A DNA stretch of 10,016 nt from Methylobacter sp. (GCA_003158415.1 PMJA01000060.1:918-10933); one strand, 5' to 3'; positions 1-7,031 are shown, counted from the stretch's first letter. A program made the numbers and translations. Notes: generated from the letters alone by a model not told the origin.

Positions 1-828
1 AGCTTATTGAGCATTAAAACCGGTTCGTGTTCTGAAGATTGCGGTTATTGCCCGCAAAGTGCGCGTTATGATTCCGGCCTAACGCCCGAAGCCTTAATGC
101 CCGTCGATGCGGTTTTGAAAGCTGCCCAGCAGGCCAAAGATCAAGGCGCATCGCGTTTTTGCATGGGTGCGGCCTGGCGTCAACCCAAAGACAAGGACGT
201 GGAACGGGTGATAGAAATGGTGCAGGGCGTCAAGGCATTAGGCCTGGAAACCTGTGTCACGCTGGGCATGCTGACGGATGCGCAAACGCTACGCTTAAAA
301 GAAGGAGGTTTGGATTATTACAATCACAACCTGGATACCTCGGAAGACTATTATTCCGAAGTCATCACGACGCGCAGCTATCAGGATCGCCTGGATACCT
401 TGGAGCGCGTCAGGGATGCGGGCATTAACGTCTGTTGCGGCGGCATCGTCGGCATGGGCGAAAGCGATGTCGATCGCGCCCAGCTGTTAATCCAGTTGGC
501 TAATATGCCCAAGCATCCTGAAAGCGTGCCGGTTAATATGCTGGTGCAGGTCGAAGGCACGCCGTTAATGGGTACGGAGCAGCTAGACCCGATTATGTTT
601 GTCCGCACCCTGGCCGTCGCCCGGATCATGATGCCCAAGTCGCGGGTGCGGCTGTCGGCGGGCCGCAGCAAGATGAGCGATGAAATGCAGGCCTTATGCT
701 TTCTGGCCGGGGCCAACTCCATTTTCTACGGTGATAAATTGTTGACCACCGACAATCCCATGACCAACCATGACCTAGCTTTATTCAAACGCTTGGGCGT
801 GTATTCCGGCGGCTCCAGTTACGCTTGA
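1..828 (+). CDS. bioB: Biotin synthase BioB (5' end outside the window)
   Basis: Radical-SAM iron-sulfur enzyme that inserts sulfur into dethiobiotin, the last step of biotin synthesis in the cytoplasm. The frame is open from base 1, and the residues before the TTG at 7 still match the family, so this is a partial gene and not a TTG start. Counting the codon at 1 as residue 1, the radical-SAM cluster cysteines are C10, C14 and C17 (CX3CX2C). The second-cluster ligands are C54 (FCMGAAW), C85 (ETCVTLG), C145 (NVCCGGI) and R217 (RLSAGR). All are offset by exactly 43 from the E. coli positions C53/57/60, C97, C128, C188 and R260, so about 43 N-terminal residues are missing and there are no internal gaps. 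The C-terminus stops roughly 30 residues earlier than in E. coli, beyond the catalytic core. Its TGA overlaps the bioF ATG, implying coupled translation. Confidence 0.97.
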   Translation, partial: SLLSIKTGSCSEDCGYCPQSARYDSGLTPEALMPVDAVLKAAQQAKDQGASRFCMGAAWRQPKDKDVERVIEMVQGVKALGLETCVTLGMLTDAQTLRLKEGGLDYYNHNLDTSEDYYSEVITTRSYQDRLDTLERVRDAGINVCCGGIVGMGESDVDRAQLLIQLANMPKHPESVPVNMLVQVEGTPLMGTEQLDPIMFVRTLAVARIMMPKSRVRLSAGRSKMSDEMQALCFLAGANSIFYGDKLLTTDNPMTNHDLALFKRLGVYSGGSSYA

Positions 829-1991
829 TGACGGTGGCATTTACCCAGTTGTCGGCTAATCTGGAGGCGATTGCGCAGCAGGGTTTATACCGCTCCCGGC
901 GCATAATCGACTCTCCGCAAGGCGTTCAGCTGCAACTTGATGGTCGGACTGTCGTCAATTTTTGCAGTAATGATTATCTGGGGCTGGCGAATCACCCGGC
1001 TGTCGTCGATGCGTTCAAAACAGCGGTCGACCAGTACGGCGTCGGCAGCGGTTCGGCGCATTTAATCTGCGGACACAGCATGCCCCATCACGCTTTGGAA
1101 GAAGAACTGGCGGCTTTCACCGGTCGCGACCGGGCCTTGTTGTTTTCCACTGGATACATGGCCAATCTCGGCGTCATGTCGGCGCTGCTGGGCCGGGGCG
1201 ATGCCGTGTTTGAAGACAAGTTGAACCACGCCTCCTTGCTGGATGGCGGCTTGTTGTCCCGCGCCCGGTTTAAACGCTATGCCCATGCTGATGTTGAAAG
1301 TCTCAATGTCCACCTGGAGAATGCAACCGGCAATAAACTGATCGTCACCGACGGCGTATTCAGCATGGACGGCGATTTTGCGCCGCTGCCAGCCTTATCG
1401 GCGATGGCAAAAGCGCACGATGCGTGGCTGATGGTGGATGATGCGCATGGATTGGGCGTCATCGGCGAACACGGCGGCGGACTGTTGGATTATTACGGGC
1501 TTAAGCAGGACGATGTGCCGGTGTTGATGGGTACTTTGGGTAAAGGTTTAGGCACATTCGGCGCATTCGTGGCCGGTTCCGACGCTTTGATTGAAACCTT
1601 GATACAAAAAGCCCGCACGTATATTTATACCACCGCGCTACCTCCGGCTATCGCTGAAGCGACGCGGGCCAGTTTAAAAATCGTTATTGCCGAAGACTGG
1701 CGACGGGATAAATTAACAAAGCTGGCTGATCGTTTCAGGCTGGGTGCCGAGCAGTTGGGTTTGCAGTTAATGGCATCTGCGTCGCCTATCCAGCCTATCG
1801 TCATCGGCGATAGTCAACAGGCGGTAGACATCAGCAACGCCTTGTTGCATGCCGGTTTTTTAGTCAGCGCCATTAGGCCGCCCACCGTGCCGCAAGGCAG
1901 CGCCCGCTTGCGGGTGACCTTGTCGGCCTTGCATGAGGAACAGCAGATAGACCGGTTATTGGATGCGCTGGATAAAGCAACCCGGCAGTAA
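828..1991 (+). CDS. bioF: 8-amino-7-oxononanoate synthase BioF
   Basis: PLP-dependent alpha-oxoamine synthase that condenses pimeloyl-ACP (or -CoA) with alanine to give 8-amino-7-oxononanoate. The 387 residues are close to the usual 384 or so. Visible landmarks are [10 protein letters not shown] (44-53), [13 protein letters not shown] (71-83), H134 in the [11 protein letters not shown] loop that stacks on PLP, VDDAHG (203-208) with D204 and H207, and the Schiff-base lysine K239 in GTLGKGLG. These fit E. coli H133, D204, H207 and K236. I chose the ATG at 828, whose A is the last base of the bioB TGA. A TTG one codon upstream is also in frame but is less likely. No strong Shine-Dalgarno is visible, consistent with translation by re-initiation from bioB. 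A long palindrome follows the gene. Confidence 0.97.
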   Translation: MTVAFTQLSANLEAIAQQGLYRSRRIIDSPQGVQLQLDGRTVVNFCSNDYLGLANHPAVVDAFKTAVDQYGVGSGSAHLICGHSMPHHALEEELAAFTGRDRALLFSTGYMANLGVMSALLGRGDAVFEDKLNHASLLDGGLLSRARFKRYAHADVESLNVHLENATGNKLIVTDGVFSMDGDFAPLPALSAMAKAHDAWLMVDDAHGLGVIGEHGGGLLDYYGLKQDDVPVLMGTLGKGLGTFGAFVAGSDALIETLIQKARTYIYTTALPPAIAEATRASLKIVIAEDWRRDKLTKLADRFRLGAEQLGLQLMASASPIQPIVIGDSQQAVDISNALLHAGFLVSAIRPPTVPQGSARLRVTLSALHEEQQIDRLLDALDKATRQ

Positions 1992-2010
1992 ACATAACCC
2001 CCAATATTTT

Positions 2011-2078
2011 CACCACGAAGAACACGAAGGACACGAAGAAAAGCAAATAACTTCGTGTCCTTCGTGCTTTTCGTGGTG
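2011..2078. repeat. Large imperfect palindrome between bioF and bioH
   Basis: Two 28-base arms (2011-2038 and 2051-2078) are reverse complements with only two mismatches, separated by a 12-base loop (2039-2050). Each arm is itself built of tandem units of the form RACACGAAG, three in the left arm at 2013-2038, and their complements in the right arm. As RNA it would fold into a very stable 28-bp hairpin inside the bio transcript. No T-run follows the right arm, so it does not look like a standard intrinsic terminator. CACGAAG-type palindromes of this kind recur between genes in many bacterial genomes, so I read it as a dispersed repeat that may also affect mRNA stability or partial termination. 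Confidence 0.9.
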
Positions 2079-2118
2079 CATTGAGTGTTAAAAACTCGAA
2101 AGATTACCTATTTGATAC

Positions 2119-2898
2119 ATGACAAAAATTCATCAACAAACCTTCGGTAAAGGAAAGCCCATCATGCTGGTGCATGGCTGGGCCATGCACAGCGGCATCT
2201 GGCGGGATTTTGCCCTACAGCTGGCGCAAAACTACCGGGTCACCTGCATCGATATGCCGGGGCATGGGCGTAGCGGCAACATCGACGCCTTTACCCTGGA
2301 GCAGGTCGGTGATGCACTGGTGAATGCCGCTCCCGATGACAGCTGCTGCTGGCTGGGCTGGTCGCTGGGCGCGACGGTGGCGCTGGATATAGCCCGCCGC
2401 TATCCCGAACGGGTCAACTCGCTGGTTTTGCTGGCGGGAAATCCGTCCTTTACCAAAACCGCGCAATGGCCGGGCATGAAAGTCGATTTGCTGGATACTT
2501 TCGCTGGCCAATTGCATGCCGATTGTCAGGCGACCTTATTACGCTTTTTATCCTTACAGGTTATGCAGTTGCCCGATTACAAACCTTTGTTGAGAGTGCT
2601 GAAATCGGCGGTCATGGAATGTGCCTCGCCCGATATTAAAACCTTGCAAGGCGGCCTGAACATACTCAAACACGCCGACTTGCGGCCTGCTTTAAGCGCC
2701 GCTCAAATGCCGGTATCGGTGATATTAGGCGCGCGGGACACCCTGGTTCCCGCCAGCGCAGGACACAGCATGCAGGCGCTGGCGCCTGACATCACCGTTA
2801 ATATCATAGCCAAGGCAGGGCACACACCGTTTTTATCCCATCCGCAAGATGTCTTGGCGATTATTTCCCGATTTATGGAAAATCATGTACCTAGATAA
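2119..2898 (+). CDS. bioH: Pimeloyl-ACP methyl ester carboxylesterase BioH
   Basis: Alpha/beta hydrolase that removes the methyl group from pimeloyl-ACP methyl ester, ending the fatty-acid-like elongation begun by BioC and releasing pimeloyl-ACP for BioF. At 259 residues it is the family's normal length. The nucleophile elbow is GWSLG with S82. D207 (GARD) and H235 (AGHTPF) complete the triad, at the same numbers as E. coli BioH (S82, D207, H235). The oxyanion-region motif HGWAMHSGIW lies at 19-28 and GHGRSG at 48-53. The ATG at 2119 fits the family N-terminus, although only a weak purine stretch (GAAAGA, about 2098-2103) lies upstream. The gene follows the long palindrome after bioF, so its expression may depend on read-through of that hairpin. 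It overlaps bioC by 14 bases. Confidence 0.96.
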   Translation: MTKIHQQTFGKGKPIMLVHGWAMHSGIWRDFALQLAQNYRVTCIDMPGHGRSGNIDAFTLEQVGDALVNAAPDDSCCWLGWSLGATVALDIARRYPERVNSLVLLAGNPSFTKTAQWPGMKVDLLDTFAGQLHADCQATLLRFLSLQVMQLPDYKPLLRVLKSAVMECASPDIKTLQGGLNILKHADLRPALSAAQMPVSVILGARDTLVPASAGHSMQALAPDITVNIIAKAGHTPFLSHPQDVLAIISRFMENHVPR

Positions 2899-3667
2899 AA
2901 CCGGAATCAAGCGCTCGTTTTCCGCTGCGTCAACAACTTATGATAAGGTTTCCGCATTACAGCGCACCGTCGGACTGGAACTGCTCGATTCTATCGATAT
3001 AAGCCAGCTGACCGGCACGGTGTTGGACTTGGGTTGCGGTACCGGTTTTTTAACCGGCGAATTGTTGGCGCATGCAACCCATGAAACCATAATAGCTCTG
3101 GACATCGCCTTATCGATGTTGCAAACCACGCAAAACAAGCTGACCGAGCAGCGCAATGTACTCTATGTCTGCGCCGATGCAGAGCGGCTGCCCTTTGCGG
3201 AACACAGTATAGCCGATGTATTTTCCAACCTCGCCCTGCAATGGTGCAACGATCTCGACGCCGTATTTACCGGCATTAAACGGGCGCTAAAACCCGAAGG
3301 TCGACTGGTTTTTTCGACCTTCGGCCCGCAAACCTTGCAGGAATTGAAAAGCGCCTGGGCAACCGTTGACGACTATCATCACGTTAATACGTTTTACAGC
3401 GAAACGCAGTTGCAACAGTTTTTACAACACGCGGGCTTTAACAACTGTCGGCTTGAAAGCAGGTTGTATAGCTCGCGCTATGATACCGTCTGGAGCTTGA
3501 TGCAAGAGCTGAAACAACTGGGCGCGCATCATGTGATGGCAGGCCGCAATAATAAAATCACCACCAAAGCCGCCATGCAGCAAATGATTGCGGAATACGA
3601 AAAACACCGGGTTGCAGGCCAGATTCCCGCAACCTTCGAAGTCATCACCGTGATTGCCCAGGCGTAA
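2885..3667 (+). CDS. bioC: Malonyl-ACP O-methyltransferase BioC
   Basis: SAM-dependent methyltransferase that methylates the free carboxyl of malonyl-ACP, disguising it so that fatty acid synthesis can extend it to pimeloyl-ACP methyl ester. From the ATG at 2885 it has 260 residues, close to E. coli's 251. Motif I (VLDLGCGTG) lies at 46-54, the acidic ribose-binding residue is D73, and the BioC-type segments FSNLALQW (113-120) and FSTFGPQTLQEL (143-154) are present. The start RSFSAASTTYDKVSALQ resembles the family's conserved N-terminal helix. The frame is open upstream to 2849, but the ATG at 2885 is preferred: it gives the family N-terminus, and a GGA lies about 7 bases before it. It overlaps the end of bioH by 14 bases, so the two opposing activities are translated together. 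Confidence 0.95.
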   Translation: MYLDKTGIKRSFSAASTTYDKVSALQRTVGLELLDSIDISQLTGTVLDLGCGTGFLTGELLAHATHETIIALDIALSMLQTTQNKLTEQRNVLYVCADAERLPFAEHSIADVFSNLALQWCNDLDAVFTGIKRALKPEGRLVFSTFGPQTLQELKSAWATVDDYHHVNTFYSETQLQQFLQHAGFNNCRLESRLYSSRYDTVWSLMQELKQLGAHHVMAGRNNKITTKAAMQQMIAEYEKHRVAGQIPATFEVITVIAQA

Positions 3668-3673
3668 ATCGAT

Positions 3674-4435
3674 ATGGAACGCGGCTATTTTATAACCGGC
3701 ACCGATACCGACGTCGGCAAAACCTGGGCGACGATAGCGCTGATGCGTTACTTTAAGCAACAAGGAAAAACCGTCGTCGGCATGAAGCCGGTGGCAGCGG
3801 GTTGCACATTTCAATACGCTGCAACCAATCGCACTCAGGTTCCCCCCTTTGAAAAAGGGGGGAGTCCATCGCTTGGACTTGTGCATAAAAATGAGTACCC
3901 TGCGAGGAAACATCAGGACGGTCAACTGAAAAATGCAGACGCCTTGCTGATACAGGAAAATGCCTCCGTAAAACTGGACTATGACCTGATCAACCCCTAC
4001 GCCTACGCATTACCGGTCTCGCCGCATATTGCGGGCATCGACAATCCAGTCAATCTGGCGCTGCTGGTCGAACGTTTTAATGCCCTGAAAACACAGGCTG
4101 AAATCGTGGTGGTCGAAGGCGCAGGCGGCTGGTATGCGCCCTTGAATGACACTGAGGATATTAGCGATTTGGCCAAGGCGCTGGCGTTGCCGGTCATCCT
4201 GGTGGTCGCCATCCGCCTGGGCTGCATCAATCATGCAAAATTGACCTATCAGGCGATACAGCACGTCGGCCTACCCTGCGCCGGTTGGATAGCTGTCTGC
4301 GTAGATCCCACTCTGCTGAATCGTGATGAAAACATACAGACCATTAAAACAGCGTTGTCTGCGCCGTTGCTGGGCGTATTGCCTTATTTGGACGGCGCTG
4401 ATTTTGATTTATTGGCAGGGCGGTTGGCGTTGTAA
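3674..4435 (+). CDS. bioD: Dethiobiotin synthetase BioD with an internal in-frame insertion
   Basis: ATP-dependent carboxylase that closes the ureido ring on 7,8-diaminononanoate to make dethiobiotin. The P-loop GTDTDVGKT is at 9-17 (K16), substrate-side K38 sits in GMKPVAAG, VEGAGGW lies at 147-153, and the nucleotide-side LGCINH at 182-187. These match E. coli K15, K37 and the later motifs. The oddity is length: 253 residues against about 225-230. K38 is 51 residues from the aspartate of NADAL (D89), whereas the equivalent distance in E. coli is 17. The extra 34 or so residues (about 45-80, containing VPPFEKGG) are encoded by palindrome-rich DNA and fall in the loop after the K38 motif. The frame stays open and every catalytic motif survives, so the enzyme is probably functional. 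It follows bioC by 6 bases and ends one base from a convergent gene. Confidence 0.93.
   Translation: MERGYFITGTDTDVGKTWATIALMRYFKQQGKTVVGMKPVAAGCTFQYAATNRTQVPPFEKGGSPSLGLVHKNEYPARKHQDGQLKNADALLIQENASVKLDYDLINPYAYALPVSPHIAGIDNPVNLALLVERFNALKTQAEIVVVEGAGGWYAPLNDTEDISDLAKALALPVILVVAIRLGCINHAKLTYQAIQHVGLPCAGWIAVCVDPTLLNRDENIQTIKTALSAPLLGVLPYLDGADFDLLAGRLAL
3841..3879. repeat. Palindromic repeat inside bioD
   Basis: Two adjacent small hairpins share base 3863. The first has a perfect 10-bp stem (TCCCCCCTTT at 3841-3850 with its complement at 3854-3863) and a 3-base GAA loop. The second has a 6-bp stem (AGTCCA 3863-3868 with TGGACT 3874-3879) and a 5-base loop. A third inverted repeat, GGTTGCA at 3800-3806 with TGCAACC at 3820-3826, lies just upstream. 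The C-run/G-run hairpin with a TTTGAAAAA centre resembles a dispersed intergenic repeat common in bacteria, which when read as protein gives PPFEKGG-like peptides. Here it is read in frame within BioD (residues 57-69). The exact ends of the inserted unit cannot be fixed without relatives. Confidence 0.8.
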
Positions 4436-4436
4436 T

Positions 4437-4946
4437 CTAAATTTCAGTCACTACCCAAGGAAAACCTTTTAAATTATCTTTAGAAACCACTTTGGGATGA
4501 GTGTCTATCGGTTTTAGCTTTCTTTTTAAGGATTTTTCTATTTCTTGAAAATTGTAACAGGACTGTTTTAATGTGCGCCTCGCAGGAGGTTTTTCAATAT
4601 GTAACACAACCCTTGTCTGGGACGTTTTAGCAAAAATTTCTGCAATCTCTTTTTCTGCTGGAATGCTGGCATTATTTTTCATAGGTAACATTGCGGCCAA
4701 AGTTGATACCACCTTGTTCACAATAGCTTCAATTAAATCACTTGGATTCAAATTTTCTGTATTGGGATGCCTATAATCCTTTATCTCGATTAAATAACCT
4801 GTTTCGTCATTAACGGCCAGCAGATCAATCGCGCCAATACCGTTTTGAATTTTGACAAAATGATCCCTGTAGTACGCACTATCATCAAATTTTATGGCAT
4901 CAAATTCAAAGCTAAAAGATAGATTCCCTTCTTTAATAGTCGGCAC
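4437..4946 (-). CDS. Small protein with PD-(D/E)XK nuclease-like signature, partner of the upstream ATPase
   Basis: I do not recognise a named family. The 169-residue protein shows GAIDLLAVNDETGYLIEIKD at residues 38-57, which has the beta-hairpin spacing of a PD-(D/E)XK core: D41, then E54-I-K56. Such cores occur in restriction enzymes, Holliday-junction resolvases and defence nucleases that bind a metal and cut DNA. The N-terminal part (14-35) could supply the first core helix. The middle (68-110) reads as helical and the C-terminus is basic. No signal peptide or membrane segment is visible. The start is GTG at 4946-4944, directly after the ATPase's TAG and preceded by a good GAGGAAG ribosome site, so the two are one transcription and translation unit. 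The DNA is AT-rich, unlike bioD next door. A catalytically dead fold or an RNase remains possible. Confidence 0.72.
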   Translation of the reverse strand: MPTIKEGNLSFSFEFDAIKFDDSAYYRDHFVKIQNGIGAIDLLAVNDETGYLIEIKDYRHPNTENLNPSDLIEAIVNKVVSTLAAMLPMKNNASIPAEKEIAEIFAKTSQTRVVLHIEKPPARRTLKQSCYNFQEIEKSLKRKLKPIDTHPKVVSKDNLKGFPWVVTEI

Positions 4947-6395
4947 CTAATCTTCCTCTTTAGCTAAAAACCTGCCATCTTGCTCAAGCTCTTCATCCAA
5001 AATAACCAGATCGTCCAAAAATTCAAAGTCCTCACTTTGACTGACTCTAACTTCTCCTTGATTAAGCCCTAAACCAAAATATTTAACTTTATCTTCTTTG
5101 CTTCTTAGAATCTCTATTTCTTTAACTAAGAATAAGCTATGCGTTGCAATAAAAACCTGCATTCCTGCGCGGCTAAGTTCAACCAAAAGTTCCGCCATTT
5201 TTTTGATTAATCTAGGGTTCAAGTTGGCTTCGGGTTCATCCCAAAAAAGAATGCTGTTTTTATTCAAGGAGCCGTTAGCTATCAGTTGTGCAAGCGTGGC
5301 TATTTTTCTCAAGCCTTCGGCAATTAAAGCAATTTCGGTTTTATGTCCGATTTTAGAGACCAAATAAAACCGGCCTCGCTCTAATAATATTTTCCCTTCC
5401 AGTATTTCTTCCAACCGGGATAACAGCTTACTTTCTACCGGGTAAGATTCAATATTTTTTAAGGCTGACAACCCTAATGATTTTGCCAAGTTATAATAGA
5501 TTTCATCAAAAGAGGATTCTCTGGTTTCATATAAAGGTACAAATCCTTCATAAAAAGAAAGCATTTCTTTTGCTGGAATAAATACACTGCTTTTTTCAAA
5601 AAAATCTGTTGGTAATCTTTCTGTTTTAATACTTTTAATTTGATCATCGGGAATTACAGAAAACCTAGGCTTATCGAGACCGCGAAGATACGATTCTAAA
5701 TTAAATGCTATCGAATACCGGTCAAAATTTATACTAATTAAACAATCATATTTATCATGGCTCCTCAAATTACCCAATTTATCAGGCTTGAAAATTCCCA
5801 TTAAACTTATTTCAATAGCTTCCGATATAGCCTCCTCAATAAACATTTTCCTTTCATAATAATCTGCATACGAGTAAGCAAAACGATTCATACTCATAAT
5901 CAAAGAATAGAGTAATTTCAGTAAATGGCTTTTCCCTGTGCCATTTTCACCTACAACTATATTCAAGCCATCAGAAAAATCTAAAGTTTCGCTCTTGAAT
6001 ACGGTAAAGTTTTCTATAGAAATACTTTTAATTTTTATATCATTGCTGATAAGCGTTTTCTCAATTTCATTCCTAACGGAATCTATTAAATCCTCATCGT
6101 TTACTTTTACTATTGTTTTTATATAGGCTCCCGTTGCAGGAAAATTGATAGGTTCTTTTAATAATATCCATTTATCAACCGTCAAGTGTCTGCCATCTTG
6201 AACATTTTCTATGCACTTTCCGTAATGGGTAACGGTTGATTCTTCGGCTAATAATAAAATATCTTCAACTTGTACTCGTTTGACAATGTCCAAGAATTTG
6301 TCATCGTAACCGTTTATCCATTCATCATTATTGATAAACTCCGCCTTTTTATTTTTTACGCCGTCCCATTTTGCGCGAACCAACCAATAATTCAT
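4947..6395 (-). CDS. AAA/ABC-type ATPase with EVE/PUA-like N-terminal domain, probable defence protein
   Basis: 482 residues. Residues 1-100 or so start YWLVRAKW and continue with WINGYDDKFLDIVKRVQVED, then HYGKCIENVQDGRHLTVDKW. This is the pattern of EVE/PUA-like modules seen at the N-terminus of McrB-type and other defence ATPases, where they can read modified bases. From about 120 an ABC/OLD-like ATPase follows: SISIENFTVFKSETLDF (124-140), Walker A GENGTGKS (149-156), a signature-like segment AEGLRKIATLAQL (359-371), Walker B ILFWDEPEANLNP (382-394) with E387, and the switch histidine H419 in IATHS. No TOPRIM domain is attached at the C-terminus, so nuclease activity would come from the small gene downstream. 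The ATG at 6395 has AGGTG 7 bases upstream. The gene is strongly AT-rich (13 of 60 bases G+C at 5581-5640, against 29 of 60 at 1501-1560 in bioF), suggesting horizontal transfer. The substrate is unknown. Confidence 0.85.
   Translation of the reverse strand: MNYWLVRAKWDGVKNKKAEFINNDEWINGYDDKFLDIVKRVQVEDILLLAEESTVTHYGKCIENVQDGRHLTVDKWILLKEPINFPATGAYIKTIVKVNDEDLIDSVRNEIEKTLISNDIKIKSISIENFTVFKSETLDFSDGLNIVVGENGTGKSHLLKLLYSLIMSMNRFAYSYADYYERKMFIEEAISEAIEISLMGIFKPDKLGNLRSHDKYDCLISINFDRYSIAFNLESYLRGLDKPRFSVIPDDQIKSIKTERLPTDFFEKSSVFIPAKEMLSFYEGFVPLYETRESSFDEIYYNLAKSLGLSALKNIESYPVESKLLSRLEEILEGKILLERGRFYLVSKIGHKTEIALIAEGLRKIATLAQLIANGSLNKNSILFWDEPEANLNPRLIKKMAELLVELSRAGMQVFIATHSLFLVKEIEILRSKEDKVKYFGLGLNQGEVRVSQSEDFEFLDDLVILDEELEQDGRFLAKEED
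4952..4958 (-). promoter_or_regulatory. Ribosome binding site deciding the GTG start of the nuclease-like gene
   Basis: On the minus strand GAGGAAG lies inside the last codons of the ATPase gene, with its AGGA core 7 bases before the GTG at 4946-4944. The GTG directly abuts the ATPase TAG (TAGGTG), so this site explains how a non-ATG start is used and points to coupled expression. Confidence 0.75.
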
Positions 6396-6487
6396 GATGT
6401 AACACCTGTACGTTATTTAACGGTTCTATCGAATTTGCAGTGAACTAATTTTGTCCATTGCCCACAACTATCGTTTCAGTTTAACAT

Positions 6488-6544
6488 CTACGCAAGGCGT
6501 AGTCAGCCACGTAGGCGCGTATCATAAAAATGATCCTATCAGGA
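6488..6544. repeat. Cluster of three short hairpins in the divergent intergenic region
   Basis: The gap 6396-6554 separates the minus-strand ATPase from the plus-strand orphan gene and should hold both promoters, though I see no convincing -35/-10 pair. It contains three tight inverted repeats: CTACGC/GCGTAG (6488-6502, 3-base loop), ATCAT/ATGAT (6521-6534, 4-base loop) and TCCT/AGGA (6534-6544, 3-base loop). The last AGGA also serves as a possible ribosome site, 10 bases before the ATG at 6555. The hairpins may be operator-like or simply a repeat remnant. Confidence 0.45.
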
Positions 6545-6554
6545 CTAGCGTTCC

Positions 6555-6914
6555 ATGCAAAACTATCCAAAAAACATTAAGCGCTTGCTCCGCGAGTACA
6601 TGGCGCGAGCTTATGAGCATGAATTGCACCGTGAACTGGCTAAGCTGGATCAGGGCTTTACCGAATGGCGCGAGGGTGGGATAAGTAACGGTGAACTTAG
6701 CGACCGACTGCATCAATTCGAAGTCGGCCCTGCACGCGAGTTGTATAAAAAATATAACTACTTGCCTCATGACATGACTGTTGCTTATGCCATTGTCACA
6801 GGCCTGCTGAACCGGGATGAAATCCCTGTCGAGTTACTGGAGGCAATCTCAAGTTGGCTGGCATACTATCAATCGTTGAAAGAGGATGATGCGTTGAAAG
6901 AGCCGGGTGAATAA
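6555..6914 (+). CDS. Conserved-looking 119-residue protein of unknown function
   Basis: I cannot name the family. The protein is soluble, highly charged and predicted mostly helical. Residues 1-50 are rich in K/R and E (KNIKRLLREYMARAYEHEL), followed by a linker, LYKKYNYLPHD (63-73), and a compact hydrophobic C-terminal helix pair (VAYAIVTGLLNRDEIP, then ELLEAISSWLAYYQSL). It lacks a signal peptide, transmembrane segment, zinc motif or obvious catalytic signature. The ATG at 6555 has AGGA at 6541-6544, 10 bases upstream. A second copy of its 3' end lies at 8559-8684 with mostly silent or conservative changes, showing that the family has at least one diverged relative in this lineage. It stands alone, with divergent and convergent neighbours. 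An antitoxin or nucleic-acid-binding accessory role is conceivable but unsupported. Confidence 0.75.
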   Translation: MQNYPKNIKRLLREYMARAYEHELHRELAKLDQGFTEWREGGISNGELSDRLHQFEVGPARELYKKYNYLPHDMTVAYAIVTGLLNRDEIPVELLEAISSWLAYYQSLKEDDALKEPGE

Positions 6915-6937
6915 TCCGACAGGGCAATTTCTTTCAA
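6789..6937 (+). repeat. Direct repeat, copy A (3' part of the orphan gene and its downstream flank)
   Basis: This 149-base stretch aligns without gaps to 8559-8707 (offset 1770) with 139 identities. It covers the last 41 codons of the orphan gene, the stop codon and 23 bases beyond it. Similarity ends abruptly after CTTTCAA on the right. Confidence 0.93.
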
Positions 6938-7031
6938 CCTACACGTTTTCATCTGCTGTCGCCTATGGGTCGATACCCGCAAAATGTTAAGGTGCGCAAG
7001 TGCCACAATTTTGCAATTGTTATTCAACACG

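Noticed and set aside
159..722. Overlapping open frames on both strands within bioB
   Set aside because: bioB is certain by its cluster ligands, and these are out-of-frame shadows of its GC-rich codons.
2011..2078. CRISPR-like or intrinsic terminator reading of the repeated CACGAAG units
   Set aside because: Units are contiguous with no spacers, and no T-run follows the hairpin.
2849..2884. Longer bioC start 12 codons upstream
   Set aside because: It extends further into bioH, starts without ATG, and adds residues that do not fit the BioC N-terminus. ATG 2885 fits family and spacing.
3422..3925. Minus-strand open frame of 167 codons opposite bioC and bioD, containing TPPFFKGG
   Set aside because: It is antisense to two well-supported genes, has no family-like motif, and the proline/glycine segment is just the C-run/G-run palindrome read from the other strand.
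5098..6126. Plus-strand open frames opposite the ATPase gene, with hydrophobic stretches
   Set aside because: The ATPase frame carries ordered Walker motifs. The hydrophobicity comes from reading AT-rich antisense DNA.
6451..6770. Open frames on both strands across the orphan gene start
   Set aside because: They overlap the better supported 6555-6914 frame, whose 3' part is duplicated with codon-level constraint.
7004..7021. ACAATT/AATTGT hairpin as terminator between the orphan gene and tetR
   Set aside because: The stem is only 6 A/T-rich base pairs with no clear T-tract, too weak to call.
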